Part shown: one piece after another, positions 16,478-23,942 of the stretch | Layout of the letters: each line of letters starts with the position of its first letter | Position numbering within the stretch: position 1 is the stretch's first letter | Assembly: GCF_001766835.1 (NCBI RefSeq) | Contig: NZ_LKEU01000021.1 | Span: forward strand, 1 to 40,063 | DNA from: Acetobacterium wieringae | GTDB taxonomy: Bacteria > Bacillota > Clostridia > Eubacteriales > Eubacteriaceae | Direction: 5' to 3' | DNA length: 40,063 nt | Notes under the pieces: model-generated | What the model was told of the DNA's origin: nothing | What the model saw: only the letters and a program-made list of their open reading frames with translations | Databases searched by the model: none | Made by a program: the position numbers and the translations under genes

Positions 16478-16666
16478 ATGCATATAAAAGGACTGAGAAC
16501 GGAAGCCCTTGTTCGACATCGCCCAGAAGTACAACACGAGCCCCGGACTGAAAGGCCTGTTTGCGCTACCGAACCTTGGGGACAGCGGACCTGCTATATT
16601 GCAGATCCTGAAGGCAATCTGATTGAAATAGGATCATTTACTAATGAGGGAGAAATGCAAGCATGA
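16478..16666 (+). pseudogene. C-terminal tail of a VOC (glyoxalase-like) protein
   Basis: Only the last about 30 residues are recognisable: EPWGQRTCYIADPEGNLIEI, the final beta-strands of a vicinal-oxygen-chelate domain with its metal-ligand Glu. The upstream 60 bp in another frame read PLFDIAQKYNTSPGLK, which resembles an aldo/keto reductase, so two broken genes may be fused here. The tail stop overlaps the next gene start (ATGA), which keeps the old operon joint. Confidence 0.55.
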
Positions 16667-17013
16667 AAAAGTGGTACGACGAAGAATTTGAATTTGAGAT
16701 AGAAGTTACTGGATTTCTTCGCAGTGATCATACCGAGCATTACTGCCGCAACGGCGAAGAGATAGGGGATAAATATACCTGCACCTACGGTTGTCCCGTA
16801 AATAATCAGGGATATGGAATCTGCTCAAAGATGATGCAGATTCTCTTTGCAGATATGCAGGCAGTAAGAAGCGGCGGAGATTTGATGAATGTAGGTGGAT
16901 CAGAGAAATATATCAAGGATTATGTGTGTCCGGATGGATGTGTCTGTTTTAAAATGACGGCAAATAAGACCGAAAATGTAAATTTCTATAAAGGAAATTT
17001 TTTTCAGCAGTGA
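16663..17013 (+). CDS. TIGR04076-family protein
   Basis: A 116-residue protein with nine cysteines, including TCTYGCPVNNQGYGIC and YVCPDGCVCFKM, which fits the short TIGR04076 family of unknown function (Cys-rich, often near redox genes). The spacing suggests metal or cluster binding but is not proof. GGGAG lies about 10 bp before ATG 16663. It overlaps the VOC tail by 4 bp. Confidence 0.7.
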   Translation: MKKWYDEEFEFEIEVTGFLRSDHTEHYCRNGEEIGDKYTCTYGCPVNNQGYGICSKMMQILFADMQAVRSGGDLMNVGGSEKYIKDYVCPDGCVCFKMTANKTENVNFYKGNFFQQ

Positions 17014-17142
17014 GACTTGTAGTAATAAATCAATATAATGTTTAAGAAAAATCTAGTGATTATTTTTGAAAGAGGCAACACTAAACAGACCTAATAGTAT
17101 CAGGCTTTTAAAAGGATATGCGCATCGATTTAAAAATCGATA

Positions 17143-17640
17143 TTACACACTCCTTTCTAGTGCATAGAGTTGGTGGTTGCGTAGTAGCACATCCACCATG
17201 CGCACTATTTTTCTTGCGGTAAGAACGGGGGCACGTTTGTGCTGATGTTTGGGAACTTCAGGTTGCTTTTTGAGATCGTATTAACGATAAACTGGTTCAC
17301 TTCGCATGACCGAGTCGGCAGCTTCGACCAGGTAATAACGAGATAGTAGTTTCCAGTTTTAGTGGTGACGGTTAAAGTTGCCGGATTGTTTTCGCTTCCA
17401 ATAAAGCCCGGCATACTTGGCAATTTTGGCTTTGTCTTCAAACCGTTCAATCTGAACCAATTTTGCAAGCATGCAAGCGTATAGACAGGGCCAATATCCG
17501 GTATACCCAATAAAGACTTTGATTCCGGTATCGTAGTAAGCCGGTTTTTAAATAGCTTTATTCATTGTCTGAATTGCCATTTTCAACATCGAATCAGCAT
17601 CTGATTGAAGCAAAAATATCACTGAGAATCCGACCTTGCA
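17143..17640 (-). pseudogene. IS110-family transposase remnant with frameshifts
   Basis: Read on the minus strand, pieces in different frames give NRLTTIPESKSLLGIPDIGP, then KAKIAKYAG, YWKRKQSGNF, TGNYYLRYYL, PKHQHKRA and TARKIVRMVDVLLRNHQLYA before the stop at 17143. That is the order in the C-terminal half of IS110-type transposases (Transposase_20). At least two frameshifts break it and the N-terminal catalytic half is gone. A palindrome ATCGATTT-AA-AAATCGAT at 17123-17140 lies just outside its 3' end. Confidence 0.7.
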
Positions 17641-17730
17641 TAAAAATTGCAGAAAAGTATTTGGGAGAAAAACGGTGAATTGAGTCGAGGGGACACAGCG
17701 CCGATTAAACTTTGCTACGGGGGTATTTAG

Positions 17731-18600
17731 ATGGAAATTAAGGTTTTTAAAATCAATGCATTTGCAAAGACTGAAATAGGAGGAAATCCGGCTGGTGTTG
17801 TGACAAACGCTGATGAGCTATCTGAAAATGATATGAAAAAGATCGCTGGAATCGTTGGTCTCAGTGAGACTGCTTTTGTCATGAAATCTGATGTTGCCGA
17901 CTTCAGAGTGCGCTTTTTCACACCAACAGAAGAAGTCGATTTGTGCGGTCATGCCACCATCGGAACGTTTTCGACGTTACTTAAAAAAGGTTATATTCAG
18001 TGTGGAAATTACACACAGGAGACAAAAGCGGGCATTTTAAATGTTGCGGTGAGAGAAGACGCTTCGATTATGATGAATCAAGCGAAGCCAAACTTTTATG
18101 AAATGATAGAAAAAACGGAAATTGCGGATTCTCTAAATATTTCAGTAGCTGACATAAATGAAGCATTGCCTGTACAGATTGTATCGACTGGAATCAAAGA
18201 TATCATCATACCAATCAGAAATATGAATGTGCTTTGTGGCATTAAGCCGGATTTTTCCATGATTTCTAATATCAGCAAAAAATACAACGTAATTGGGTAT
18301 CATTTGTATGCACGTAATTCGCTCAATAATTCAAGTGTCCATTGTCGTAACTTTGCACCGCTATATGGTATTCCTGAAGAGTCGGCAACAGGAACATCAA
18401 ACGGCGCATTGGCGTGTTATTTGCTTAAGTATAATCAGATTACGCCTGAATACGCTAAAAACGTGTCTTTTGCGCAGGGAGACTCAATGAACAGGCCATC
18501 GGAGATTATGATTTCGATAAGCATGGAAAACGATGAAATAGACGAAGTTCGAGTCGGTGGAAAAGCGCTAAATCTAAAGGAAATTAAAATTGAAATATAA
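17731..18600 (+). CDS. PhzF-family isomerase
   Basis: A 289-residue PhzF/DAPEP-epimerase-fold protein. The catalytic Glu46 is in GLSETAFV, and the repeats CGHATIG (first half) and ESATGTSNGALACY (second half) are the family's two glycine-rich motifs. Homologues include phenazine-pathway isomerases but most of the family has unknown substrates. GGGGG lies about 8 bp before the ATG. Single gene between the IS110 remnant and repeat R6. Confidence 0.88.
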   Translation: MEIKVFKINAFAKTEIGGNPAGVVTNADELSENDMKKIAGIVGLSETAFVMKSDVADFRVRFFTPTEEVDLCGHATIGTFSTLLKKGYIQCGNYTQETKAGILNVAVREDASIMMNQAKPNFYEMIEKTEIADSLNISVADINEALPVQIVSTGIKDIIIPIRNMNVLCGIKPDFSMISNISKKYNVIGYHLYARNSLNNSSVHCRNFAPLYGIPEESATGTSNGALACYLLKYNQITPEYAKNVSFAQGDSMNRPSEIMISISMENDEIDEVRVGGKALNLKEIKIEI

Positions 18601-18616
18601 ACAATAGTGATAATAA

Positions 18617-18643
18617 ATGACGTCGGGACGCTTCGTTTGTTAC
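18617..18643 (+). repeat. Palindromic repeat copy R6
   Basis: Starts ATGACGTCGGGACGC and continues TTCGTTTGTTAC; the right arm has one change. The following 31 bp (CACCCATCAAACGGTGA then GATTCTTGAAAAAG) align with the promoter segment of R7, but the -10 is worn. It lies 16 bp after the phzF-like stop. From here to 18752 an open stretch (ILEKEDGSIPGFRMGRRERL) looks like a decayed tail of unknown origin. Confidence 0.65.
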
Positions 18644-18770
18644 ACCCATCAAACGGTGAGATTCTTGAAAAAGAAGATGGATCGATTCCTGGGTTTAGAA
18701 TGGGGCGTCGGGAAAGACTCAACAATGGATTTTTGTGTGGATCTGAGCTTTAATATAGGAGTGAATACTG

Positions 18771-19211
18771 GTGAATGTAAGGAAAGTTCAAAACAATAAG
18801 AAAGCATATATCGACTTGCTTTTATTGGCTGATGAACAGGAAGACATGATCGACAAGTACCTTGAGCGTGGGGACATGTTTGTTTTGGATGATCATGGCG
18901 TTAAAGCCGAGTGTGTGGTTACGAAAGAGGCAGAGGGTATTTATGAGCTTAAGAACATTGCGGTTATGCCCGAGTGTCAGCGAAAGGGATATGGAAAAAA
19001 ACTGATCGATTTTCTGTTTTTTCATTACAGCGATTGCAAGACAATGCTTGTAGGAACGGGTGATGTTCCTTCGGCGCTCTGTTTTTATCAGAAATGTGGA
19101 TTTGCAGAATCATATCGGATACAAAACTTTTTTACGGACAATTATGACCATCCAATGTTTGAGGATGGGACACAGCTTGTGGATATGGTATACCTGAAGC
19201 GAGAGCGATGA
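18771..19211 (+). CDS. GNAT-family N-acetyltransferase
   Basis: A 146-residue GNAT protein. Motif A is LKNIAVMPECQRKGYGKKLI and the C-terminal part has ALCFYQKCGF. GTG 18771 was chosen because GGAG lies 9 bp upstream and the homologous start fits. Substrate unknown. A possible 30-codon frame (ATG 19208 to TAA 19300) overlaps its stop but shows no family features. Confidence 0.83.
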   Translation: MNVRKVQNNKKAYIDLLLLADEQEDMIDKYLERGDMFVLDDHGVKAECVVTKEAEGIYELKNIAVMPECQRKGYGKKLIDFLFFHYSDCKTMLVGTGDVPSALCFYQKCGFAESYRIQNFFTDNYDHPMFEDGTQLVDMVYLKRER

Positions 19212-19368
19212 AGGATTATGATCCTGACTATCACCAGTTATGGCTTAAGCGCTTATATTTGGGGGCCAAACGCAGCGACTTTTACAGTAGCTTGCGCTAA
19301 AAAGGCAGACCCAGTCAAGCGCTGTTTGGCATATCATGATAGGCTATCAGTCAAGGAGGTGCTTTAAA

Positions 19369-20274
19369 ATGCATGCATGGGAACAAATACAAGAAACCAT
19401 TGATTTTATTGAAGACCATTTGACTGAGGAAATTGAAATTGAAAAGCTGGCCGGGATGGCTGCCCTGTCACCCTTTTATTTTCAGCGTCTGTTTAGCCGG
19501 TTAGTCAAAAAGCCGGTGGCCGAATACATCCGGTTACGGCGAATGGCCAAGGCAACCGAGGCGTTGCTGCAAGCGGATCAGCGTGTTCTGGATATCGCAT
19601 TGGAGTTGGGTTTTTCATCGCACGAGAATTTTTCCCGAACCTTTAAGGATACCTTTGGGATGACACCAAGTGAATACCGCAAGAATCCGACTGCACTGAA
19701 TTATATGACTAAACCGGAGCTGCTGCTTAACTATGTGCTGCTTGATGAAGGGGTACCGCTTATCACGGAGGGAATTGTCCTCGAGATTAACCGGCAGAAG
19801 CTGAGGGAACCGGCCTTTTTTGTGGGACTCGAGAAAAAGCTGCCGGTCCAGTTTTTAAATGGCCTGGGAACGGAATCCGGTGCAGATCCCCTGGATACCC
19901 TTTGGCGGGATTTTCATCGGCAGAAGGGGGCAGTATTAGGGCTTCCCGATGATGTCGAAGAAATTGGGGTGGCCTATCCTTGTTCTGAGGAGGGTTATTT
20001 TTGTTATTTTGCCGGCGGAACAACCCAAGTAGCTGTAATTTCGGACAATATCAGCAGTTGGGAGCTTCCGCAAGGAGACTACATTGTGTGCAGCTTTGAA
20101 GCCGAGAACTTCAAAGAGCTTGTGATGGATGCTTTATACAAGGCCCAGCAATACCTGTATCAGGTTTGGCTGCCAAATAAAAATTTGTCGACTGATTTCT
20201 TTTGTGCGGAGCGTTACTCAAGCCATTCACCCGAAACGACAAGCATGGAGGTCTGGCTGAAGCTGACCAATTAG
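19369..20274 (+). CDS. AraC-family regulator with GyrI-like effector domain
   Basis: A 301-residue regulator. The two AraC helix-turn-helix units are at the N-terminus (LAGMAALSPFYFQRLFSRLV and DIALELGFSSHENFSRTFKD, then GMTPSEYRK). Residues 140-301 form an effector-binding domain of the GyrI/SOUL type (AFFVGLEKKLPVQF, then VAYPCSEEGYFCYFAG, LPQGDYIVCSFEA). This is the Rob/SoxS-like group that binds small hydrophobic molecules. ATG 19369 has AAGGAGG 9 bp upstream; the earlier ATG at 19336 does not. Its target is not evident. Confidence 0.88.
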   Translation: MHAWEQIQETIDFIEDHLTEEIEIEKLAGMAALSPFYFQRLFSRLVKKPVAEYIRLRRMAKATEALLQADQRVLDIALELGFSSHENFSRTFKDTFGMTPSEYRKNPTALNYMTKPELLLNYVLLDEGVPLITEGIVLEINRQKLREPAFFVGLEKKLPVQFLNGLGTESGADPLDTLWRDFHRQKGAVLGLPDDVEEIGVAYPCSEEGYFCYFAGGTTQVAVISDNISSWELPQGDYIVCSFEAENFKELVMDALYKAQQYLYQVWLPNKNLSTDFFCAERYSSHSPETTSMEVWLKLTN

Positions 20275-20449
20275 CTTTCAAGTTATCACAGAATAATGAT
20301 CGAATTGTGAGAAGACATGTTAACTGATGATCGTTCATAAAACGAAATAATTCGGACGGTTCTCTCACAATTCTCTAAAAAACCTTGAGGAGATGCGATA
20401 ACAAATCTCCATAACATTTTTTCACAGAGTACCCTTTTGCAGTGCCCTA

Positions 20450-21049
20450 TTAGACAATGGGCGTCTCGGGTTTAACGGCCAGAACAGTATAGATAGCATC
20501 ATTAATTTTACGCTTCTTCACAATCTCAAAGCCAGTGCTTAACAATATTTTTTCGAGTTCCGCTGATTGAATACGAATCGACATGGGCGGGCCTTCGACA
20601 ATCAAGTCGTCCTTTTCATACTCAAGACATAATAGGTGACCGCCGACTGATAGCACTTCAAATATTTTGCTGAGCGCTGTCATCAGTGACCTTACTTCAT
20701 GAAGGATTAGAGAAGCCATAACAAAATCAATGCTGTCATTTTGAAGACTTAAATTCTCAATGGTCTCTTGAAGCAGTTCGATGTTAGCAAGTCCTTTTTC
20801 GTTCGCTTTGGCTTCGATAACGTTGAGCATGCGTTTGTCAGGGTCCATGGCATAAACGTTACCCACTGTCCTCGCTGCCATCGGAATCGTAAAAAATCCT
20901 GAACCAGCGCCCACATCAAGTAGGGTATGGTTTTTATGAATGGGCATTTGGTTAATAAGCACTTCGGGTGGAATCAGACGTTCTCTTTGTTTACTATCTA
21001 AAAAAGCGATTTTGGTTAAAAATTTTTGATCCGGTTGGTTATGTTCCAT
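20450..21049 (-). CDS. Class I SAM-dependent methyltransferase
   Basis: A 199-residue methyltransferase. Motif I is LLDVGAGSGFFTIPMA and the acidic end of strand 2 is AMDPD; the post-motif GGHLLCLEYEKDDLI is near residue 145. It belongs to the Methyltransf_11/25 group with unknown substrate. AGGAG lies 8 bp before the ATG. A near-palindrome that also occurs upstream of the Rrf2 gene lies 23 bp before the start, so both are probably under Rrf2 control. Confidence 0.85.
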   Translation of the reverse strand: MEHNQPDQKFLTKIAFLDSKQRERLIPPEVLINQMPIHKNHTLLDVGAGSGFFTIPMAARTVGNVYAMDPDKRMLNVIEAKANEKGLANIELLQETIENLSLQNDSIDFVMASLILHEVRSLMTALSKIFEVLSVGGHLLCLEYEKDDLIVEGPPMSIRIQSAELEKILLSTGFEIVKKRKINDAIYTVLAVKPETPIV

Positions 21050-21071
21050 GATAAAATCTCCTATAAAATAT

Positions 21072-21087
21072 AATTCAGACTGTATTT
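21072..21087 (-). promoter_or_regulatory. Rrf2-type operator before the methyltransferase
   Basis: AATTCAGACTGTATTT followed by ATCTATGAT matches the operator at 21548 (13 central bases identical). One arm is imperfect. It lies next to a minus-strand -10-like TATATT, so a bound regulator would block the promoter. Confidence 0.55.
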
Positions 21088-21146
21088 ATCTATGATCGCG
21101 CTAAAAAAATGAGCAGTTAAAACTGCATCTGTTGCCCGCTCATCTT

Positions 21147-21527
21147 TTAGATAATGTTGTAAAACCGTTTTTCCTTAAGATCGTTCACCATTTTCTCTTC
21201 AGCATCTCTCATAACCTTTTCGATTGGGCAAGCACCGTTCTCGTTCATTTCACAAGTAAAAAGAGCGCCGCTACCTTCAATGGCTTTTATGACATCATAA
21301 AAGCTAATTTCAGTCTTAGGTTTTCTAAGACTATAGCCACCATTTACACCCGCAGTAGACTGAATAAGGTCAGCCTTTACTAATTGGGTTAGTATCTTGG
21401 ACAGGTAGGTAGGTGAAATATTCATATGACTCGCTAATGGCTGAAGACTAAAATTGTTAGTGCCTTCCTGCTTAATGAAATAGGCCATTATATGCAAGGC
21501 ATAATCCGTTGCTTTCGTATATTTCAT
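21147..21527 (-). CDS. Rrf2-family transcriptional regulator
   Basis: A 126-residue Rrf2 protein with the typical start MKYTKATDYALHIMAYF, a winged helix (ISPTYLSKILTQLVKADLIQ) and the wing GVNGGYSL. The cluster region carries two cysteines (FTCEMNENGACPIE), not the three of IscR/NsrR, so an iron-sulfur sensor with two Cys plus another ligand, or a redox or ligand sensor, is possible. GGAGG lies before the ATG. A perfect 17-bp palindrome sits 20 bp upstream, which implies autoregulation. Confidence 0.88.
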   Translation of the reverse strand: MKYTKATDYALHIMAYFIKQEGTNNFSLQPLASHMNISPTYLSKILTQLVKADLIQSTAGVNGGYSLRKPKTEISFYDVIKAIEGSGALFTCEMNENGACPIEKVMRDAEEKMVNDLKEKRFYNII

Positions 21528-21547
21528 AATTACTCCTCCACAAAGAA

Positions 21548-21564
21548 AAATACAGACTGTATTT
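21548..21564 (-). promoter_or_regulatory. Rrf2 operator, perfect palindrome
   Basis: AAATACAGACTGTATTT is a perfect inverted repeat with 8-bp arms about one base. It overlaps the expected minus-strand -10 of the Rrf2 gene. The same core recurs upstream of the neighbouring methyltransferase gene. Confidence 0.65.
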
Positions 21565-21631
21565 GTCTTTGATTGTAAGCGACAAGATTTGAAATGTCAA
21601 TAACATTTTTAATCAGCTATAGATTTGCCCT

Positions 21632-21656
21632 ATGACACAGGGAGTTTTTTTGTCAT
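21632..21656 (+). repeat. Palindromic repeat copy R7
   Basis: Starts ATGACACAGGGAG and ends TTTTTTTGTCAT; arms perfect, core worn to a T run. It continues into the clearest example of the repeat-borne promoter and is followed by inverted copy R8. Confidence 0.65.
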
Positions 21657-21678
21657 GCCCATCAAGCTGTGATATACT
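21650..21678 (+). promoter_or_regulatory. Promoter carried by repeat R7
   Basis: TTGTCA (21650-21655) is the right arm of the palindrome; TATACT (21673-21678) follows after exactly 17 bp, with one mismatch in each box. It reads toward the hydrolase fragment and the GNAT gene. Confidence 0.55.
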
Positions 21679-21983
21679 TGAAAAAAGTCGGCAATGAAGT
21701 GACGGGTATAGCAAAACGAAACGCCCCCTTGTCATTCGGAAAAGTTATTTGGGGCGAAAATTCAGCGAAGCTATTTATTGCTGTTCATGGCAATATGTCA
21801 AACAAGACGGATGCGGTCATCGTGACAGTTGCGGAAAAATTGACACAACTGGGATATCAGGTGTTGAACTTTGATCTGCCGGAGCATGGTGAACACAAAA
21901 ATAAGGAGCTGGTTATCAGTCTAATATACGGACGCAAAGTCCAAGAAAGGAAGACGACATACCTATTGTTCTCTACATTCTAA
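21669..21983 (+). pseudogene. N-terminal piece of an alpha/beta hydrolase
   Basis: Residues after the repeats read KLFIAVHGNMSNKTDAVIVT, then LGYQVLNFDLPEHGEHK, which is the oxyanion-hole strand (VHG) and the next strand-helix of an alpha/beta hydrolase. After about residue 78 similarity ends and the frame closes without the nucleophile elbow, acid or His. Its first 23 codons are repeat sequence. A broken gene whose head was replaced by R7/R8. Confidence 0.6.
21708..21735 (-). repeat. Palindromic repeat copy R8
   Basis: AAAACGAAACGCCCCCTTGTCAT, inverted relative to R7 and 51 bp after it; the outer arm is partly worn (ATAGCA). The pair R7/R8 makes a composite with the promoter between the copies. 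Confidence 0.55.
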
Positions 21984-22035
21984 CAGCTTAAGCAACAAGA
22001 TCCGATTAAGTAGGAAGAAAGGAATAGTTAGACAC

Positions 22036-22680
22036 ATGGACAAAGAAATTAAGATCAGGAATGAAGAAGAAAGCGATTATCAGCGAGTAGAAGAAATTAC
22101 CAGGAAATGTTTTTGGAATTTATATATCCCGGGGTGTAATGAGCACTATCTGGTTCATGTTATGCGATCCCACGAAGATTTTCTACCAGCGTTGGATCTG
22201 GTGATTGAAGTTGATAATCAGATCATCGGGAATATCATGTATACGAGAGCAAAACTGATTGATGAGTCCGGGGCAGAAAAAGAGATTTTAACCTTCGGGC
22301 CCGTCTGCATTTTGCCGGAGTATCAGCGAAAGGGTTATGGAAAAAAACTAATTGAGTATTCCTTTGAACTGGCTGTCGCACTGGGCTATGATGTGATTGT
22401 CATCTTTGGGAATCCGAATAATTATGTCAGCCGTGGCTTTAAGAGTTGCAAGCGATATAATATCTGTCTAGAAAATGATATCTATCCATCGGCAATGATG
22501 GTCAAAGAACTGAAACCGGAAGTCCTGGACGGAAGAAAATGGGTCTACCATCAAAGTCCGGTATTTGAAATCGATGAACAAGAAGCGGAGCGCTTCGATG
22601 CGGGTTTGGAAAGCCTGGAGAAAAAATATCAGCCAAGTCAGGAAGAATTTTTTATTCACAGCCATTCAATTATTCGGTGA
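22036..22680 (+). CDS. GNAT-family N-acetyltransferase (YhbS-like)
   Basis: A 214-residue acetyltransferase. The motif-A block is GPVCILPEYQRKGYGKKLIE, followed by GYDVIVIFGNPNNYVSRGFK, which is typical of the YhbS/predicted N-acetyltransferase group. The C-terminal 50 residues are an extra helical tail. AAAGGAA is rather far (about 13 bp) upstream. It lies between repeats R8 and R9, and R9 starts 9 bp after its stop. Substrate unknown. Confidence 0.85.
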   Translation: MDKEIKIRNEEESDYQRVEEITRKCFWNLYIPGCNEHYLVHVMRSHEDFLPALDLVIEVDNQIIGNIMYTRAKLIDESGAEKEILTFGPVCILPEYQRKGYGKKLIEYSFELAVALGYDVIVIFGNPNNYVSRGFKSCKRYNICLENDIYPSAMMVKELKPEVLDGRKWVYHQSPVFEIDEQEAERFDAGLESLEKKYQPSQEEFFIHSHSIIR

Positions 22681-22689
22681 AAATGCTTT

Positions 22690-22710
22690 ATGACAAACGA
22701 AATGTCACAT
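22690..22710 (-). repeat. Palindromic repeat copy R9, shortened
   Basis: ATGACAAACGAAATGTCACAT keeps both arms (ATGACA, TGTCA) but lost the GC-rich core. It forms the break point of the LysR remnant. Confidence 0.5.
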
Positions 22711-22847
22711 TTTGTGTTTAGTTCCTGCTCCAATTGCTGAATTTGAGCAGAAATACTGGATTGAGCGTAGCCGAGCTCATCGGCTGTTCGGGTATAGTTC
22801 TTGTTCTTTGACAAAACTACAAAGGTTTTTAGTTGCTTTAAGTCCAC
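22711..22847 (-). pseudogene. N-terminal piece of a LysR-family regulator
   Basis: From the GTG start at 22847 the frame reads MDLKQLKTFVVLSKNKNYTR, then TADELGYAQSSISAQIQQLE, a clear LysR winged helix-turn-helix. After residue 46 it runs into repeat R9 and ends without the rest of the DNA-binding domain and the whole effector domain. It is divergent from the QueG-like gene at 23019, the normal layout for a LysR regulator and its target. Confidence 0.75.
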
Positions 22848-22872
22848 GAGAGTAAACGCCTTTCTCGATACG

Positions 22873-22887
22873 ATCGAAATTTTCGAT
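22873..22887. promoter_or_regulatory. Palindrome between the lysR remnant and the reductase gene
   Basis: ATCGAAATTTTCGAT has 7-bp perfect arms about one T. It lies in the divergent intergenic region, next to TATAATAG, where a LysR operator is expected. Confidence 0.45.
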
Positions 22888-23018
22888 TATTATAATAGAA
22901 ATACTTTGTTTAACAGATTGATTATTTTATAGTAAACCTACTGTCGGGACAATAAAAATCCCGTATCTGATATAAAATAAGGAGTAACTAAGATGGATAT
23001 GAAAAGGAGTAGGGTGAT

Positions 23019-23693
23019 ATGAAAACAGAATTACGTGAAAAAGTGCTCAGTTTTGGAGCGGATATTTGTGGATTTGCAGGCATTGAACGATTTTCAGGAG
23101 CACCAGACGGATTTCATCCGGCTGATCTATTTCCAGACTGCAAAAGTGTGATTGCCTTCGGAATCGCGCTTCCTAAAGGCATCTTCATGGCGGAAGCCCA
23201 GCTGATCTATGCGTATTATAATAATTTCGCGCTGCCTCTGGTTGATCGGCTTGCCTTTCAGACTGCCGTCTTTTTAGAAAAGACGTATCAGGGGATTGGC
23301 GTACCATTACCTTGCGATGCACCCTATGACTATTGGGATGAAGAAAAAATGGAAGGACGTGGTCTATTGTCGATGAAGCATGTGGCATATCTTAGCGGAA
23401 TCGGGACGCTTGGCAAAAGTACATTGTTGCTCAACAACGAATACGGAAACCGCCTGGTAATCGGATGTGTTCTGACCGATCTGCAAATCGAATCCGACGA
23501 ATTGGCGGCTGAAGTATGCCTGGAACAGTGCGATTTATGTATCCGAAGCTGTCCTGTAGCGGCAATTGGCGAAGGTCATGTCAGACAAAAACCGTGCCGA
23601 GTAAACAGTTTTGGTAAGACCAAACGAGGCCATGACACCGTCGTATGCAATCAATGCCGGACTGTTTGCCCAATGGGATTAGGCCTGGCATAA
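23019..23693 (+). CDS. QueG-like iron-sulfur reductase (short form)
   Basis: A 224-residue relative of epoxyqueuosine reductase with two ferredoxin-type clusters: C167-x3-C171-x2-C174-x3-C178P and C193, C210-x2-C213-x3-C217P. True QueG proteins are longer (about 300 residues or more) and carry a cobalamin-binding region and HEAT repeats. The short form is common in Clostridia with unknown substrate, and the N-terminal block GADICGFAGIERF is the family's usual start. AGGAG lies 9 bp before the ATG. A paralogue lies at 27765. The divergent LysR gene is broken, so its control may be lost. Confidence 0.8.
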   Translation: MKTELREKVLSFGADICGFAGIERFSGAPDGFHPADLFPDCKSVIAFGIALPKGIFMAEAQLIYAYYNNFALPLVDRLAFQTAVFLEKTYQGIGVPLPCDAPYDYWDEEKMEGRGLLSMKHVAYLSGIGTLGKSTLLLNNEYGNRLVIGCVLTDLQIESDELAAEVCLEQCDLCIRSCPVAAIGEGHVRQKPCRVNSFGKTKRGHDTVVCNQCRTVCPMGLGLA

Positions 23694-23942
23694 GCTAATG
23701 TGCAATGGTGGTATGAAAAAAGGCTTGCCGGGTATTAATTTCAATAAACTCCAGGCAAACATAAAAGGCACCTGCAATGAACGATTGAGGAGCGACCAGA
23801 AGAAAACTGATTTTAAACCGAAACCAATGAACGATGAGGTAAGATCGGTTCATCTTTTTTAAAAATTAGCTTGCAAATAATTTTTAATCAACTTATCCTA
23901 AATTACAAGGATATCCTTTATCACTTAAAGGAGAATGATTAA

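Noticed and set aside
19208..19300. 30-codon frame overlapping the GNAT stop
   Set aside because: No ribosome site and no recognisable features; recorded only under the GNAT entry.
11261..21983. The two hydrolase fragments as halves of one split gene
   Set aside because: The strand motifs fit different hydrolase subfamilies and they lie 10 kb apart on opposite strands; no overlap shows a common origin.
4810..22710. Repeats as integron attC sites
   Set aside because: They lack the attC core signals and the long asymmetric stem, and no integron integrase is in the window. The cassette-like layout is kept only as a hypothesis.
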